This document shows positions 32,525-40,946 of a stretch of 64,000 nucleotides of DNA, piece after piece. The notes under the pieces were generated by a model. That model was not told where the DNA came from. It saw only the letters and a program-made list of their open reading frames with translations, and ran no database searches. Origin of the DNA: Kitasatospora cineracea (GTDB lineage: Bacteria > Actinomycetota > Actinomycetes > Streptomycetales > Streptomycetaceae); NCBI RefSeq assembly GCF_003751605.1, contig NZ_RJVJ01000001.1, positions 5,642,001 through 5,706,000 of the forward strand, written 5' to 3'. The translations under genes and the position numbers were made by a program. Numbering within the stretch: position 1 is the first letter of the stretch; each line of letters opens with the position of its first letter.

Positions 32525-33211
32525 TCAGTGCGCGGCCAGGGCGTCGGCGGACTTGGACCAGTTGTCGTGCAGCCGGTCGAGGTAGGAGCGGGCCTCGGCG
32601 CCGGGGTTGACGCCGCGGGCGAAGGCCAGCATGTTCCCGGCGCCGGTGTTGTAGCCGAGCGCCATCAGCTCGTCCCGGGTGTACGGGCCGGACCAGTGCG
32701 CGGGCAGCTGGGCGCCCAGGTCGTGCAGGTGCCAGGCGGCGGCGCGGACGGCCAGCGCCGGGTCGTCCGGCAGGTCCTCCCACGGCCGGTCGGCGAACGG
32801 GCGGCCCCGGCGGGTCTCGTCGTAGGCCGCCCGGTGCATGTTGGCCACGCCGAACGAGGCGTCCGGCTTCATCTTCTGCCAGGCCCGCTCGACCTCCGGC
32901 CCGTGCGGCTTGTACGCCTCGTTGAACAGGATCGCCATCACCAGCTGCGGGTTCACCCCGGCCTCGGCCGCGTACTTCTGCACCTCGGGCGCGAACCGCG
33001 GCGGCGTGTAGTCGTCCGGCGCCCGCGCGGCGCCGGACGCCGGGCCGGAGGACGGGGCGGGCGAGGCGCCGGACGGGGCGGCGGCGCCGGAACTGGCGGC
33101 CGGGGCGGCGCCGGGCGCCGGGGCGTGGTCCCCGCCGCGCTCGTAGAGCCAGATCCCCAGCACCGCCAGGGCCACGGCCACCCACGGCCACTTCGCGCCG
33201 CGTTCCGCCAC
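32525..33211 (-). CDS. Membrane-anchored lytic-transglycosylase-like protein
   Basis: 228 aa. One N-terminal helix (WPWVAVALAVLGIWLY) and a long Ala/Pro/Ser spacer place the C-terminal domain outside the membrane. That domain (about 75-228) resembles the SLT/lysozyme fold: YAAEAGVNPQLVMAILFNEAYKPHG with a likely catalytic Glu, SFGVANMHRAAYDE and DELMALGYNTGAGNM. It probably cleaves peptidoglycan. GTG 33211 has GGAG 7 bases upstream. Confidence 0.8.
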   Translation of the reverse strand: MAERGAKWPWVAVALAVLGIWLYERGGDHAPAPGAAPAASSGAAAPSGASPAPSSGPASGAARAPDDYTPPRFAPEVQKYAAEAGVNPQLVMAILFNEAYKPHGPEVERAWQKMKPDASFGVANMHRAAYDETRRGRPFADRPWEDLPDDPALAVRAAAWHLHDLGAQLPAHWSGPYTRDELMALGYNTGAGNMLAFARGVNPGAEARSYLDRLHDNWSKSADALAAH

Positions 33212-33374
33212 CGGTGACTCCGTTCTTCCGCTGCTGTCGCACCCCGCCGCCTTGGCCGCCGGGCCCGAGGACGCCCGATGGCCGTGTCCTGTCGCCGGGT
33301 TGTCGCGTTCTGCCAGATGTCGCCCGAGGCCGGGCGGCGACCTGTGGCGAGCTTACGTACCCGGAGCGGATTTG

Positions 33375-33408
33375 TATGCTTCGCTCGAATCTCTACACCG
33401 GTGTAGAG
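33375..33408 (+). promoter_or_regulatory. Promoter-like -10 and an 18-bp perfect palindrome
   Basis: TATGCT at 33375-33380 could be a -10 element. CTCTACACCGGTGTAGAG at 33391-33408 is a perfect 18-bp palindrome just downstream, where a bound repressor would block the start of transcription. It lies in the 281-bp gap between the transglycosylase-like gene and the DUF6542 gene. The cognate regulator is not evident; the rest of the gap shows nothing else. Confidence 0.55.
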
Positions 33409-33492
33409 GAACCGGGCGGGCCCGCCACGCGTCTGTCAGCCCGGAACGGTCGGATGCCGCAGGCGCGGCGCGGCAGAGGACGAGAGGTGTCG

Positions 33493-34092
33493 ATGACGGG
33501 GCGCAGGCCGACGGGCACGCGCGGCGACGCACCGCTGTGGCGGGACGAGCCGGGCACGCAGGACCACGCGGACGGACCGGGCGCGCAGAAGGGCCCCGGC
33601 GGACGGCCGGGCCGGCGGGAGGCGGCCGCCCGCCCCGTCCCCGCCCAGCGCGCCCCGCACCGGGAACGGCGGCGCGCCCCCGACGACCCCGCCCCGGCCC
33701 GCCGCCCGGCCCCCCGCCGCGGCAACCGGATGCCCGCCGTGCTGCCCGCCCTCGGCCTGCCGGTGCTCGGCGCGATCGCGGACGAACTTCTCACCCCCGG
33801 CCCCGGCGCCCCCTACGGGGTCTGCGCCGTCCTGGGCGCCGCGCTGGCCGCCCTGGTCAGCACCCCGGCCGGCTGGTGGTGGGTGGTCAGCGGCGCCCCC
33901 GTGGTGACCCTCGCGGCCGCCGGCGGCGTCGACTACCTGGCCCGCGGCGACAAGTACCACGGCGCCGGACTGGGCACCGAGGGGCTGAAACTGGTCAGCG
34001 GCCAGTTCCCGTGGATGCTCGCCGCACTCGCCGCCGCCCTGCTCGCCGTCGGCGTCCGCAAACTCCGCACCCGGAGGTCCCGCCGTGGCTGA
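33493..34092 (+). CDS. DUF6542 membrane protein
   Basis: 199 aa. A long basic, Pro/Arg-rich cytoplasmic N-terminus (about 75 residues) precedes the DUF6542 membrane domain: LPALGLPVLGAIADELLTPGPGAPYGVCAVLGAALAAL, VVSGAPVVTLAAAGGVDYL and WMLAALAAALLAVGVRKL, three to four helices. ATG 33493 has AGAGG 6 bases upstream; GTG 33487 is possible. It overlaps the LCP gene by 8 bp, tying it to cell-wall glycopolymer attachment by context only. Confidence 0.82.
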   Translation: MTGRRPTGTRGDAPLWRDEPGTQDHADGPGAQKGPGGRPGRREAAARPVPAQRAPHRERRRAPDDPAPARRPAPRRGNRMPAVLPALGLPVLGAIADELLTPGPGAPYGVCAVLGAALAALVSTPAGWWWVVSGAPVVTLAAAGGVDYLARGDKYHGAGLGTEGLKLVSGQFPWMLAALAAALLAVGVRKLRTRRSRRG

Positions 34093-35662
34093 ACGACGCG
34101 GACCCCGCCGGGCCGTCCGCCGCCCCGCCCCCGGCCTGATCGCCGGCCGGACCGCCGCCTGCGCCCTCTCGCTGGCCGTCCTCGGCGTCAGCGGCTTCGC
34201 CTGGTACACCAACGAGCAGCTCAACGGCGTCAGCCGCTCGCACGCCCTCGACCAGGCCCGCAAGAACGCCCCCAAGCACCTCGACTCCTCGGTCAACATC
34301 CTGCTCATCGGCCTCGACAGCCGGAAGAACATGGACGGCACCGACCTGCCCAAGGAGTTCGTCCAGGACGAACTGCACGCCGGCTCCAGCGAGATCGGCG
34401 GCTACAACACCAACTCGCTGATCGTGCTGCACATCCCGCCCAGCGGGAAGGCCCAGGCGGTGTCCATCCCGCGCGACGACTGGGTGCAGACGTACAACGC
34501 GGACGGCACCGAGGGCAAGATGCACAAGGTCAAGGAGGCGTACGGCTACGCCAAGGACGCCGCCGAGGAGAAACTGCGCGCCAAGGGCCTCAAGGGCGCC
34601 GACCTCGAGCAGCAGAGCCGGGAGGCCGGACGCTCCGCCACCATCCAGACCGTGCAGAAACTGCTCGACATCCCGATCGACCACTTCGCCGAGGTCAACC
34701 TGATCGGCTTCTACGACATCGCCAAGGCCCTCGAACCGATCCCGGTCTGCCTGAACAAGGCCGTCGACGACCCGATCGTCTCCCGGGTCACCGACAGCAA
34801 GGGCAACGTGATCAAGCCCGGCGGCGGCACCGGACTGAAACTCCCGGCCGGCGTCAGCCAGTTGAACGCCGCCGACGCGCTCTCCTTCGTCCGGCAGCGG
34901 CACAACCTCACCAACGGCGACCTCGACCGCACCCACCGGCAGCAGGCGTTCATCGCCTCCGTCGAGTACAAGCTCAAGCAGCAGGGCGTGCTCGGCGACC
35001 TCGGCAAGATGCAGGACCTGCTGAACGTGGTCAAGAAGGACGTGGTGATAGACGACCAGTGGCAGATCCTCGACTTCGCCCAGCAGGCCCCCAACCTGAC
35101 CGGCGGCAACGTCGAGTTCAACACCCTGCCGATCGACAAGTTCGCCACCATCGGCGGCCAGGAGGTCAACCAGGTCGACCCGGCCAAGCTCCGCCGGATC
35201 GTCAAGCAGCTGTTCGGCCAGCCGCTCGACGCCGACCCCGTCGCCACCCCCGCCACCCCCGCGCCGACCCCGACCCCGTCCGCGACCGAGGCGCCCGCCG
35301 CCGACGCCACCGTCGACGTGCTCAACGGCTCGTCCGTCACCGGCGCCGCCGGGGACGAGTCCAAGGCCCTGGTCGCGCTCGGCTACCGGGCCGGGAAGGT
35401 CGACACCGCCGACACCCGCCCCCGCACCACCACCGTCAAGTACGGCGCCGGAGCCCAGGACGCCGGCCGGCAGATCGCCGCCCACTACGGCGTCAACGCC
35501 ACCGCCTCCAGCGCCCTCGCCCCCGGCCACGTCCAGGTCACCCTCGGCGCCGACCACACCGCCACCACCACCCCCGCCGACTCCGAACCCGCCGGACCCG
35601 CCCCCACCCTCCAGATGCAGGGCCCCCCGGTCAAGGCCGGCGGCGTCCCCTGCGTCGACTGA
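34085..35662 (+). CDS. LytR-CpsA-Psr (LCP) family protein with LytR_C domain
   Basis: 525 aa. A single N-terminal membrane helix (AACALSLAVLGVSGFAWYT) is followed by the LCP domain (about 70-300): NILLIGLDSRKN, NTNSLIVLHIPPSGKAQAVSIPRDDWV, VDHFAEVNL-like IDHFAEVNLIGFYDI, and ALSFVRQRHNLTNGDLDRTHRQQAFI. These Arg/Asp residues bind the pyrophosphate of lipid-linked polymers. A Pro/Thr linker leads to a LytR_C domain (about 415-480). It transfers wall teichoic-acid-like or arabinogalactan-type polymers to peptidoglycan. GTG 34085 has GGAGG 9 bases upstream. Confidence 0.93.
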   Translation: MAERRGPRRAVRRPAPGLIAGRTAACALSLAVLGVSGFAWYTNEQLNGVSRSHALDQARKNAPKHLDSSVNILLIGLDSRKNMDGTDLPKEFVQDELHAGSSEIGGYNTNSLIVLHIPPSGKAQAVSIPRDDWVQTYNADGTEGKMHKVKEAYGYAKDAAEEKLRAKGLKGADLEQQSREAGRSATIQTVQKLLDIPIDHFAEVNLIGFYDIAKALEPIPVCLNKAVDDPIVSRVTDSKGNVIKPGGGTGLKLPAGVSQLNAADALSFVRQRHNLTNGDLDRTHRQQAFIASVEYKLKQQGVLGDLGKMQDLLNVVKKDVVIDDQWQILDFAQQAPNLTGGNVEFNTLPIDKFATIGGQEVNQVDPAKLRRIVKQLFGQPLDADPVATPATPAPTPTPSATEAPAADATVDVLNGSSVTGAAGDESKALVALGYRAGKVDTADTRPRTTTVKYGAGAQDAGRQIAAHYGVNATASSALAPGHVQVTLGADHTATTTPADSEPAGPAPTLQMQGPPVKAGGVPCVD

Positions 35663-35667
35663 CCCCG

Positions 35668-35693
35668 CCGCCGGGGGCCGCAGCCCCCGGCGG
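35668..35693. terminator. Hairpin terminator between convergent genes
   Basis: An 11-bp perfect stem (CCGCCGGGGGC with its complement, 35668-35678 and 35683-35693) and 4-nt loop, 5 bases after the LCP gene stop and 8 bases from the M56 gene stop. Serves both strands. Confidence 0.82.
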
Positions 35694-35701
35694 CCCGCAC
35701 C

Positions 35702-36634
35702 TCACCAGGGCGTGGCGGCCTTCACCAGCAGCAGCAGGGCGACCGCCGCGTTCAGCGCCGAGACCGCCGAGACCGCCGTCCCCGCCGCCGCGACCATCGC
35801 GGCCAGGCCCGCCGGAGAAGCCGGCGCCGGCCACGCCTCGCCCAGCGCCGGACTCAACAGCGCCGTCACCCGGCGCGGAACCGGCCCCGGGGCCGCGAAC
35901 GCCGCGAACGACGGCGCCGGACCGCCGCCCCGGGTGACCAGCGCCGCCCGCGCCACCGCCCGCGCCGTCAACCGCCGGTCGCCCACCGACCCCGCCGCCT
36001 CCTCGTCCGCCCACCGCTCCGTCGCGTACCCCACCGCCCGCTGCAACGGCCGCAGGAACGGGTTCACGCAACTCGCCAACTGCGCCGCCAGCAGGTAGCG
36101 GTGGTGACGGTTCGCCAGGTGCGAGCGCTCGTGCGCCAGCAGCGCCCGCTGCTCGTCCGCGTCCAGGCTGTCCATCATCGCCGTCGACACCACCACCCGC
36201 CCCGGCACGCCCGGCACCGCGTACGCGTACGGCTCCGGGTCCGGCAGCACCACCAGGTCCGAGTCCAGCGGCATCGGGGCCAGCGCCCGCTGCGCCCGGG
36301 CCCGCACCCGCAGGTGACGGCGGAGCGAACGGGAACAGGCGGTCAGCACCGTCACCAGGCCCACCACCGCGGCCGTGCCCACCGCCTCGTGGAACGGCAC
36401 CGCCGTCCGGATCTCCGGATCCGACCAGCTGTCCGGCAACGGGTTGCCCGGGATCTGCGCGGTGCCCACCACGAACAGCAGGCCCAGCGCCAAGGTGCTG
36501 CACACCGCCATCGTCACGCCGATCCAGGACAGCAGCCGCACCGCGTTGCGCGGGTGCAGGTGGTGCTCGGCCAGCCGGGCGATCGGCAGCGAGGTCAACG
36601 GCAGCACCAGCGGGAGGAAGACGAAGGAACCCAT
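35702..36634 (-). CDS. M56-family (BlaR1-like) membrane metallopeptidase
   Basis: 310 aa. Three to four helices flank a cytoplasmic zinc-protease domain with HERSH (168-172) as HExxH and ERWADEEAA as the downstream Glu ligand. It lacks the penicillin-sensor domain of BlaR1/MecR1, as is usual for the short actinobacterial M56 proteins. Three bases separate it from the upstream blaI-like gene. It is expected to cleave or inactivate that repressor on an unknown membrane signal. Confidence 0.92.
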   Translation of the reverse strand: MGSFVFLPLVLPLTSLPIARLAEHHLHPRNAVRLLSWIGVTMAVCSTLALGLLFVVGTAQIPGNPLPDSWSDPEIRTAVPFHEAVGTAAVVGLVTVLTACSRSLRRHLRVRARAQRALAPMPLDSDLVVLPDPEPYAYAVPGVPGRVVVSTAMMDSLDADEQRALLAHERSHLANRHHRYLLAAQLASCVNPFLRPLQRAVGYATERWADEEAAGSVGDRRLTARAVARAALVTRGGGPAPSFAAFAAPGPVPRRVTALLSPALGEAWPAPASPAGLAAMVAAAGTAVSAVSALNAAVALLLLVKAATPW

Positions 36635-36637
36635 CGC

Positions 36638-37081
36638 TCAGCGCCCGTCGTCCCCGCCCCCGGCACCGGGGGAGGGCTCCGCCGCGTTCAGCAGCGCCCG
36701 CAGCAACTGCTCGTCCTGCGGCGTCAGCGCCGTCACGAACGAGGCCAGCACCGCGTCCCGGTCCGGCTCGGTGTCCAGCAGCCGCCGCATCCGACGCGCC
36801 GTCAGCCCCGCCGCGTCCGCCGCCGCCGACCACACGTACGCCCGGCCCGACCGGCTGCGCACCACCGCCTGCTTCGCCAGCAGCCGCGACAGGATCGTCA
36901 TCACCGTGGTGTACGCCAGCTCGCCGCCCAGCTGCTCCTGCACCCAGGACGCCGTCACCGGCCCCGGCGCCCGGTGCAGCACCGACAGCACCTCGGTCGC
37001 CAGCTCGCCCTGCCCGCGGCGGCGCGGCCGCCCGCTCTCGTCGCCCCCGCCGTGCTCCGGGTCGACGCCCGCCAACTCCAT
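36638..37081 (-). CDS. BlaI/MecI/CopY-family repressor
   Basis: 147 aa. Winged-helix domain: GELATEVLSVLHRAPGPVTASWVQEQLGGELAYTTVMTILSRLLAKQAVVRSRSGRAYVWSA, followed by a C-terminal dimerisation helix region (LDTEPDRDAVLASFVTALTPQDEQLLRALL). ATG 37081 has GGAGGGAG 7 bases upstream. Co-operonic with the M56 protease. CCCCC/GGGGG arms at about 37133-37149 upstream are a possible operator, though they do not match the TACA-type BlaI sites. Confidence 0.92.
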   Translation of the reverse strand: MELAGVDPEHGGGDESGRPRRRGQGELATEVLSVLHRAPGPVTASWVQEQLGGELAYTTVMTILSRLLAKQAVVRSRSGRAYVWSAAADAAGLTARRMRRLLDTEPDRDAVLASFVTALTPQDEQLLRALLNAAEPSPGAGGGDDGR

Positions 37082-37349
37082 GGGGAGACTCCCTCCGGCA
37101 CGGCCGCCCGCGCCCGACTCGGACAGTTCGTCCCCCCATCCTAGGGGGCGGGCCCCGACGGCCCGGGCGAAGGGTAAAGAGTTCGCCAACTGCCCGGGGC
37201 CCCGCGGGAGCAGGGGCCGACGGCGTCCGTTCACCGGGGCGACACCGGAGGATCGGCCGACGGGCGGCAGCGGTTCGGACGGGGCTGGCAGGGTGCGGCG
37301 GTCGACCGGGACGGACCGGTCGACCACCTGCACCGAGAGGTTCCCCACC

Positions 37350-38723
37350 GTGAAGCGCACCGCCGTCCTCGCCGCCGCCCTGGCGACCGCCCTGGCCGCC
37401 ACCCTCGCGTCCGCCGGGACCGCCGACGCCCGGAGCGGCGCCCGCGACGACTCCTACGGCACCAAGGCCCCCTACGCCCCGCAGCAGGACCTCCGGCACT
37501 ACCAGCAGGTCCCCGAGGGCTACAGCGCCGTCTTCACCGAGAACGTCGCCCGGCACGGCTCCCGCGCGATGAGCGACCGCGAGGACGGCGACGCGGTGCT
37601 CGCCCTGCTGGCCCGGGCCGAGCAGGACGGCGGCCTGACCGGCCTCGGCGCCCGACTCGCCCCGCAGGTGCGGACGCTGCTCGACGCGGGCGCCTCGATC
37701 GGCTACGGCAACCTGTCCGCCCGGGGCGCCGACGAACAGCGGCAGACCGCGCTGCGGATGGAACGCCGACTGCCCGGCCTGTTCGACGCGATCGCCGCCC
37801 AGGGCGCCCCGATCGTGGTCGAGACCTCCGGCGTCACCCGGGCCACCGCCAGCGCCGACGCCTTCACCGCCGGACTGGTCGCGGGCGAACCCGCGCTCGC
37901 GGGCGTGCTCAAGGCCCCGGTCACCGACAAGAACCTGCTGTACTTCCACAAGCAGCCGCAGAACGCCGACTACCGGGCCTACCTGGCCGGCGACCCGCAA
38001 CTGGCCGCCGCGCTGGCCGGGATCGACGCCGACCCGCGCACCGCCGAAGCCGCCCGGCACACCGTCCGGCGCCTGTTCACCGCCCGCTTCGCCGACACCC
38101 TCACCACCGAGCAGCAGACCGCCTTCGCCCGCTCGCTGGCCGCGCTCCGCAGCGCCGCCCCCGACCTGGCGGCGGAGAGCGGCGGCACCGACCTCGACCG
38201 CTTCCTGACGCCCGACGACGCCCGGTGGTTCGGCTACCTCGACGACGCCGAGGAGTTCTACCAGAAGGGCCCCGGCTTCACCGGACGCACCATCACCTAC
38301 AAGATGGCCGGCGTCCTGCTCGACGACCTGTTCGCCCAGCTGGAGCGCAAGGCCGCCGGCACCAGCGCAGACGGCGCCGTGCTGCGCTTCACCCACGCCG
38401 AGGAGATCGAGCCGCTGGCCGCCCTGCTCGGCCTGCCCGGCAGCACCGAACAGGCCGACCCCGCCCACCCCTACAGCTACGCCGACAACCCGTGGCGCGG
38501 CGCCCGGGTCGCGCCGATGGCCGCGAACATCCAGTGGGACCTGTACCGCTCCACCGCCGACTCCGCCGACTCGGCCGGCGGCGGCAAGGGCCGGCCCGGC
38601 TACCTGGTGCGGATGTTCTATAACGAGAAGGAGACCGCGTTCAAGGACGGCTGCCGGCCGATCGCCAAGGGCTCCGCCTTCTACGACCTCGACGAACTCG
38701 AGCGCTGCTTCGGCCGGAACTGA
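37350..38723 (+). CDS. Secreted histidine acid phosphatase (MINPP-like)
   Basis: 457 aa. Sec signal peptide MKRTAVLAAALATALAATLA ending near ADA. The phosphohistidine motif is R68-H69-G70-S-R72 (ENVARHGSRAM) and the proton donor motif HAE is at 349-351 (FTHAEEIEPL), both typical of branch-2 histidine phosphatases such as phytases and multiple inositol-polyphosphate phosphatases. With phoD nearby it suggests extracellular phosphate scavenging. GTG 37350 has GAGAGG about 9 bases upstream. Divergent from blaI. Confidence 0.9.
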   Translation: MKRTAVLAAALATALAATLASAGTADARSGARDDSYGTKAPYAPQQDLRHYQQVPEGYSAVFTENVARHGSRAMSDREDGDAVLALLARAEQDGGLTGLGARLAPQVRTLLDAGASIGYGNLSARGADEQRQTALRMERRLPGLFDAIAAQGAPIVVETSGVTRATASADAFTAGLVAGEPALAGVLKAPVTDKNLLYFHKQPQNADYRAYLAGDPQLAAALAGIDADPRTAEAARHTVRRLFTARFADTLTTEQQTAFARSLAALRSAAPDLAAESGGTDLDRFLTPDDARWFGYLDDAEEFYQKGPGFTGRTITYKMAGVLLDDLFAQLERKAAGTSADGAVLRFTHAEEIEPLAALLGLPGSTEQADPAHPYSYADNPWRGARVAPMAANIQWDLYRSTADSADSAGGGKGRPGYLVRMFYNEKETAFKDGCRPIAKGSAFYDLDELERCFGRN

Positions 38724-38862
38724 CGCGCGGTGCCGACGCGCGGGGCCGGTGCGCGCAGGTCGTAAGGTGGGGGACGGCTGGTGCCCCGTCGGCAGAACCG
38801 GCAGGTGACGCGGCGTCGGCACCGCCGTACGGCTGAGCACTGACGGAAGGACGACCTGCGCC

Positions 38863-39150
38863 ATGGCAGTTGACATCCGGGTGGAGCCCCTGGGCGACCG
38901 CGAGTACCTGGTCCGGGTCGAGGACGGCCGGGTCGAGGCCGCCACCCAGGTCCGGGTCACCGACGGAGTGCTGGAACGGCCGGGCCTCGACGGCAGCGAC
39001 GAGCAGCAGGTCGTGCGCGAGACGGTGGCGTTCCTGATCGAGCGTCAGCCCGTCATCGACATCCCGCCGATGATCGACCTCGACGACCTGGCCGACGCGT
39101 ACGGCGACGCCTACCTGGAGGAACTGGCCCGCCGGCTCGGCCGGGCCTAG
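38863..39150 (+). CDS. Conserved hypothetical protein
   Basis: 95 aa, acidic, no membrane segment: MAVDIRVEPLGDREYLVRVEDG, then QQVVRETVAFLIERQPVIDIPPMIDLDDLA. Similar short proteins occur widely in streptomycetes with no known job. ATG 38863 follows GGAAGGACGACC. Its TAG stop is the last three bases of CTAG (39147-39150), the insertion site of the adjacent IS element; the frame is not disrupted. Confidence 0.8.
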   Translation: MAVDIRVEPLGDREYLVRVEDGRVEAATQVRVTDGVLERPGLDGSDEQQVVRETVAFLIERQPVIDIPPMIDLDDLADAYGDAYLEELARRLGRA

Positions 39151-40065
39151 GGCCCGTCTTCAAAGGTCAGATCCAGAGCAGGATCGAGGCGATGGTGACG
39201 GTGGCCTGGTAGGACTCGCGGGTCTTGTCGTAGCGGGTGGCCAGGCCGCGCCACTGCTTGAGCCGATTGAAGCAGCGCTCGACGACGTTGCGCAGACGGT
39301 AGGTCGCCCGGTCGAACACGGGCGGACGGCCGCCGCGCCGGCCTCGGTTCAGCCGACCCAGGACCTGGTCGGCGCGTTCGGGGATGGTGTGGCGGATGCC
39401 GCGTTCGCGTAGGTAGGCACGGATCTTGCGGGAGCTGTAGCCCTTGTCGGCGATCACGTGGTCGGGTCGGGTGCGCGGACGCCCGGGCCCGATTCGCGGG
39501 ACGCGGATCGATTCCAGGACCGCCTCGAAGCGGGTGCAGTCGTTGGTGTTGCCGCCCGTGAGGACGAAGCCGAGCGGGCGGCCTCGACCGTCGCAGGCGA
39601 GGTGGACCTTGGTGCTCAGTCCTCCGCGGGATCGGCCGAGGGCGTGATCTGCCGTTTCGTCCCCGCTCCGGTCCCCCCTTTTGCGCCGCCAGCGGCGTGC
39701 TGGTGGGCGCGGACGATCGTGGAGTCGACCGACACCAGCCAGCCGATGTCCCCCGCCGCGTCCTTCTCCGCCTGGACCTGCTGGAGCATCCGAGAGAACG
39801 TCCCGTCCAGCGCCCACCGGCGAAAACGCGTGTACAGGGTCTGCCAGGACCCGTAGCGCTCGGGCACGTCCCGCCAGGCCGAGCCGGTCCGTAGCTTCCA
39901 CACGATCCCGTTCAGCACCACCCGGTCATCCGACCGGGGACGCCCCGCGGTCCCCGAACTCGGCAGGAACCGCGACAGCGCCGCCCACTCGGCATCCGAA
40001 AGCTCATGACGACGAATCACGAACGACATGATCCCCCATCACTTGATCTACTTTGATGACGATCC
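39151..40065 (-). mobile_element. IS5-family insertion sequence (IS427-like, two-frame transposase)
   Basis: About 915 bp. Left terminal inverted repeat GGCCCGTCTTCAAAG (39151-39165); right end, read inward, GGATCGTCATCAAAG (40051-40065), 12 of 15 identical. CTAG abuts the left end (39147-39150); the right flank is CCAG rather than CTAG, whereas the related remnant end at 40946 is followed by CTAG (40947-40950). Transposase is read from right to left in two overlapping frames. CTAG targets and frameshifted transposases are hallmarks of the IS427 group. Confidence 0.85.
39167..40029 (-). CDS. IS5-family DDE transposase, made by -1 frameshifting
   Basis: Upstream frame 39616-40029 (137 aa): HELSDAEWAALSRFLPSSG, WRDVPERYGSWQTLYTRFRRW and the first catalytic Asp in WLVSVDSTIVRAHQH. 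Downstream frame 39167-39901 supplies the second Asp in DHVIADKGYSS and the Glu in RNVVERCFNRLKQWRGLATRYDK. The frames meet at a slippery A-AAA-GGG run (minus strand of 39673-39682); a -1 slip there joins them into about 286 aa. Both halves look intact, so the element may be active. Confidence 0.88.
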
Positions 40066-40215
40066 CCAGACCCCGTCGAGGGCCTGGGCTGCGCGCCACC
40101 GCCCGGGGCCTCTGACCCCAGCCGGCCACCGGCAGCCCCCGCCCACCCCGGGCGGGGGCACCTCGCCCTGGTTTCCAGACGAACAACATGACCATCGCTG
40201 CCGTTGCCGCGCACC

Positions 40216-40794
40216 CTACTTGGCGCGAGCGGGGCCGCGGCGCTCGACGATTCCCTCTCCACGAGTCTTGGGGAGGTCCTGGATCTTCACTGCCCCGCGG
40301 CGGGGCATTCCCGTGCCCGGCCCGAAGACGTCCTCGCCGAGCAGGTACCGGTAGAGCCATTCGCTGAAGCCCACCCTGAATTCGGTGAACTCACCGTCGA
40401 ATGCGAACCCGACCACGTTCCACCCTTCACCGGTCTCTGCCCTGACCAAGAAAGCGGACTCGTTCCGGTCCGTACTGATCACAGGGATCAGGCCGTCCGG
40501 CCCGCCGCCGACCGGGGCGGCTCCTCGGAAAGTGATGTCGCCCCAGTCCGTTGACTTCAGGGCCTCAATCCGCGAGGAGACGTGGTCCTTCAGGTTGAAC
40601 AGTTCGGTCCCCGGGTGGAAGAGCATGAGGTGCTCATTGATCATCGCCGGCCCGTAGGTCTCGATGATCCTCTTGAAGTCCTCCGGGAGATTAGCTCCCA
40701 GGAGGTCTTCGACCGGCCGCCAGTCGATCACTGCGGGCCGGTCCGGGCGCCCCGGGTTAATCGTATCGAACACTCGATCGACATACTCGCTCAT
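40216..40794 (-). CDS. SMI1/KNR4 (SUKH-1) family immunity-like protein
   Basis: 192 aa. SUKH core: AVIDWRPVEDLLGANLPEDFKRIIETYGPAMINEHLMLFHP (about 21-61), then ITFRGAAPVGG...LIPVISTDRNESAFLV and a Trp-rich GFSEWLYRYLLGEDVFG. SUKH proteins neutralise toxins of contact-dependent or polymorphic systems; no toxin gene is next to it. Its base composition is clearly lower in GC than its neighbours. It starts 5 bases from an IS end remnant (40799-40946) that must supply its promoter. Signs of recent transfer. Confidence 0.85.
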   Translation of the reverse strand: MSEYVDRVFDTINPGRPDRPAVIDWRPVEDLLGANLPEDFKRIIETYGPAMINEHLMLFHPGTELFNLKDHVSSRIEALKSTDWGDITFRGAAPVGGGPDGLIPVISTDRNESAFLVRAETGEGWNVVGFAFDGEFTEFRVGFSEWLYRYLLGEDVFGPGTGMPRRGAVKIQDLPKTRGEGIVERRGPARAK

Positions 40795-40798
40795 GATC

Positions 40799-40946
40799 CC
40801 ACCACCTGGTCGTTCGCCCTGGGCCGCCCGGTCCCCGACCTCAGCAGGAACCGGGACAGCACCTCACACTCCACATCGGAGAGCTCATGACGATGCATCA
40901 CACATGCCATGATCCACCATTGCTTGATCCACTTTGAAGACGACCC
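40799..40946 (-). mobile_element. Right-end remnant of a second IS5-family element
   Basis: Similar to the last ~170 bp of the element at 39151-40065: matching blocks include CGGTCCCCGA, CAGGAACCG and GAGCTCATGACGA-type sequence encoding 'MHRHELSD', and the terminal repeat GGGTCGTCTTCAAAG read inward from 40946. The remainder is absent. It is followed by CTAG (40947-40950), the same tetranucleotide that flanks the left end of the complete element. Confidence 0.8.

Noticed and set aside
35631..38960. A 1109-residue open frame on the minus strand across the M56, BlaI and histidine phosphatase genes
   Set aside because: It is antisense or out of frame to well-supported genes, with Gly/Arg/Pro-rich low-complexity sequence typical of shadow frames in very GC-rich DNA.
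40067..40215. Possible toxin gene next to the SUKH immunity gene
   Set aside because: The 150-bp gap holds no frame of coding character, and the flanking genes are an IS and rsrR.
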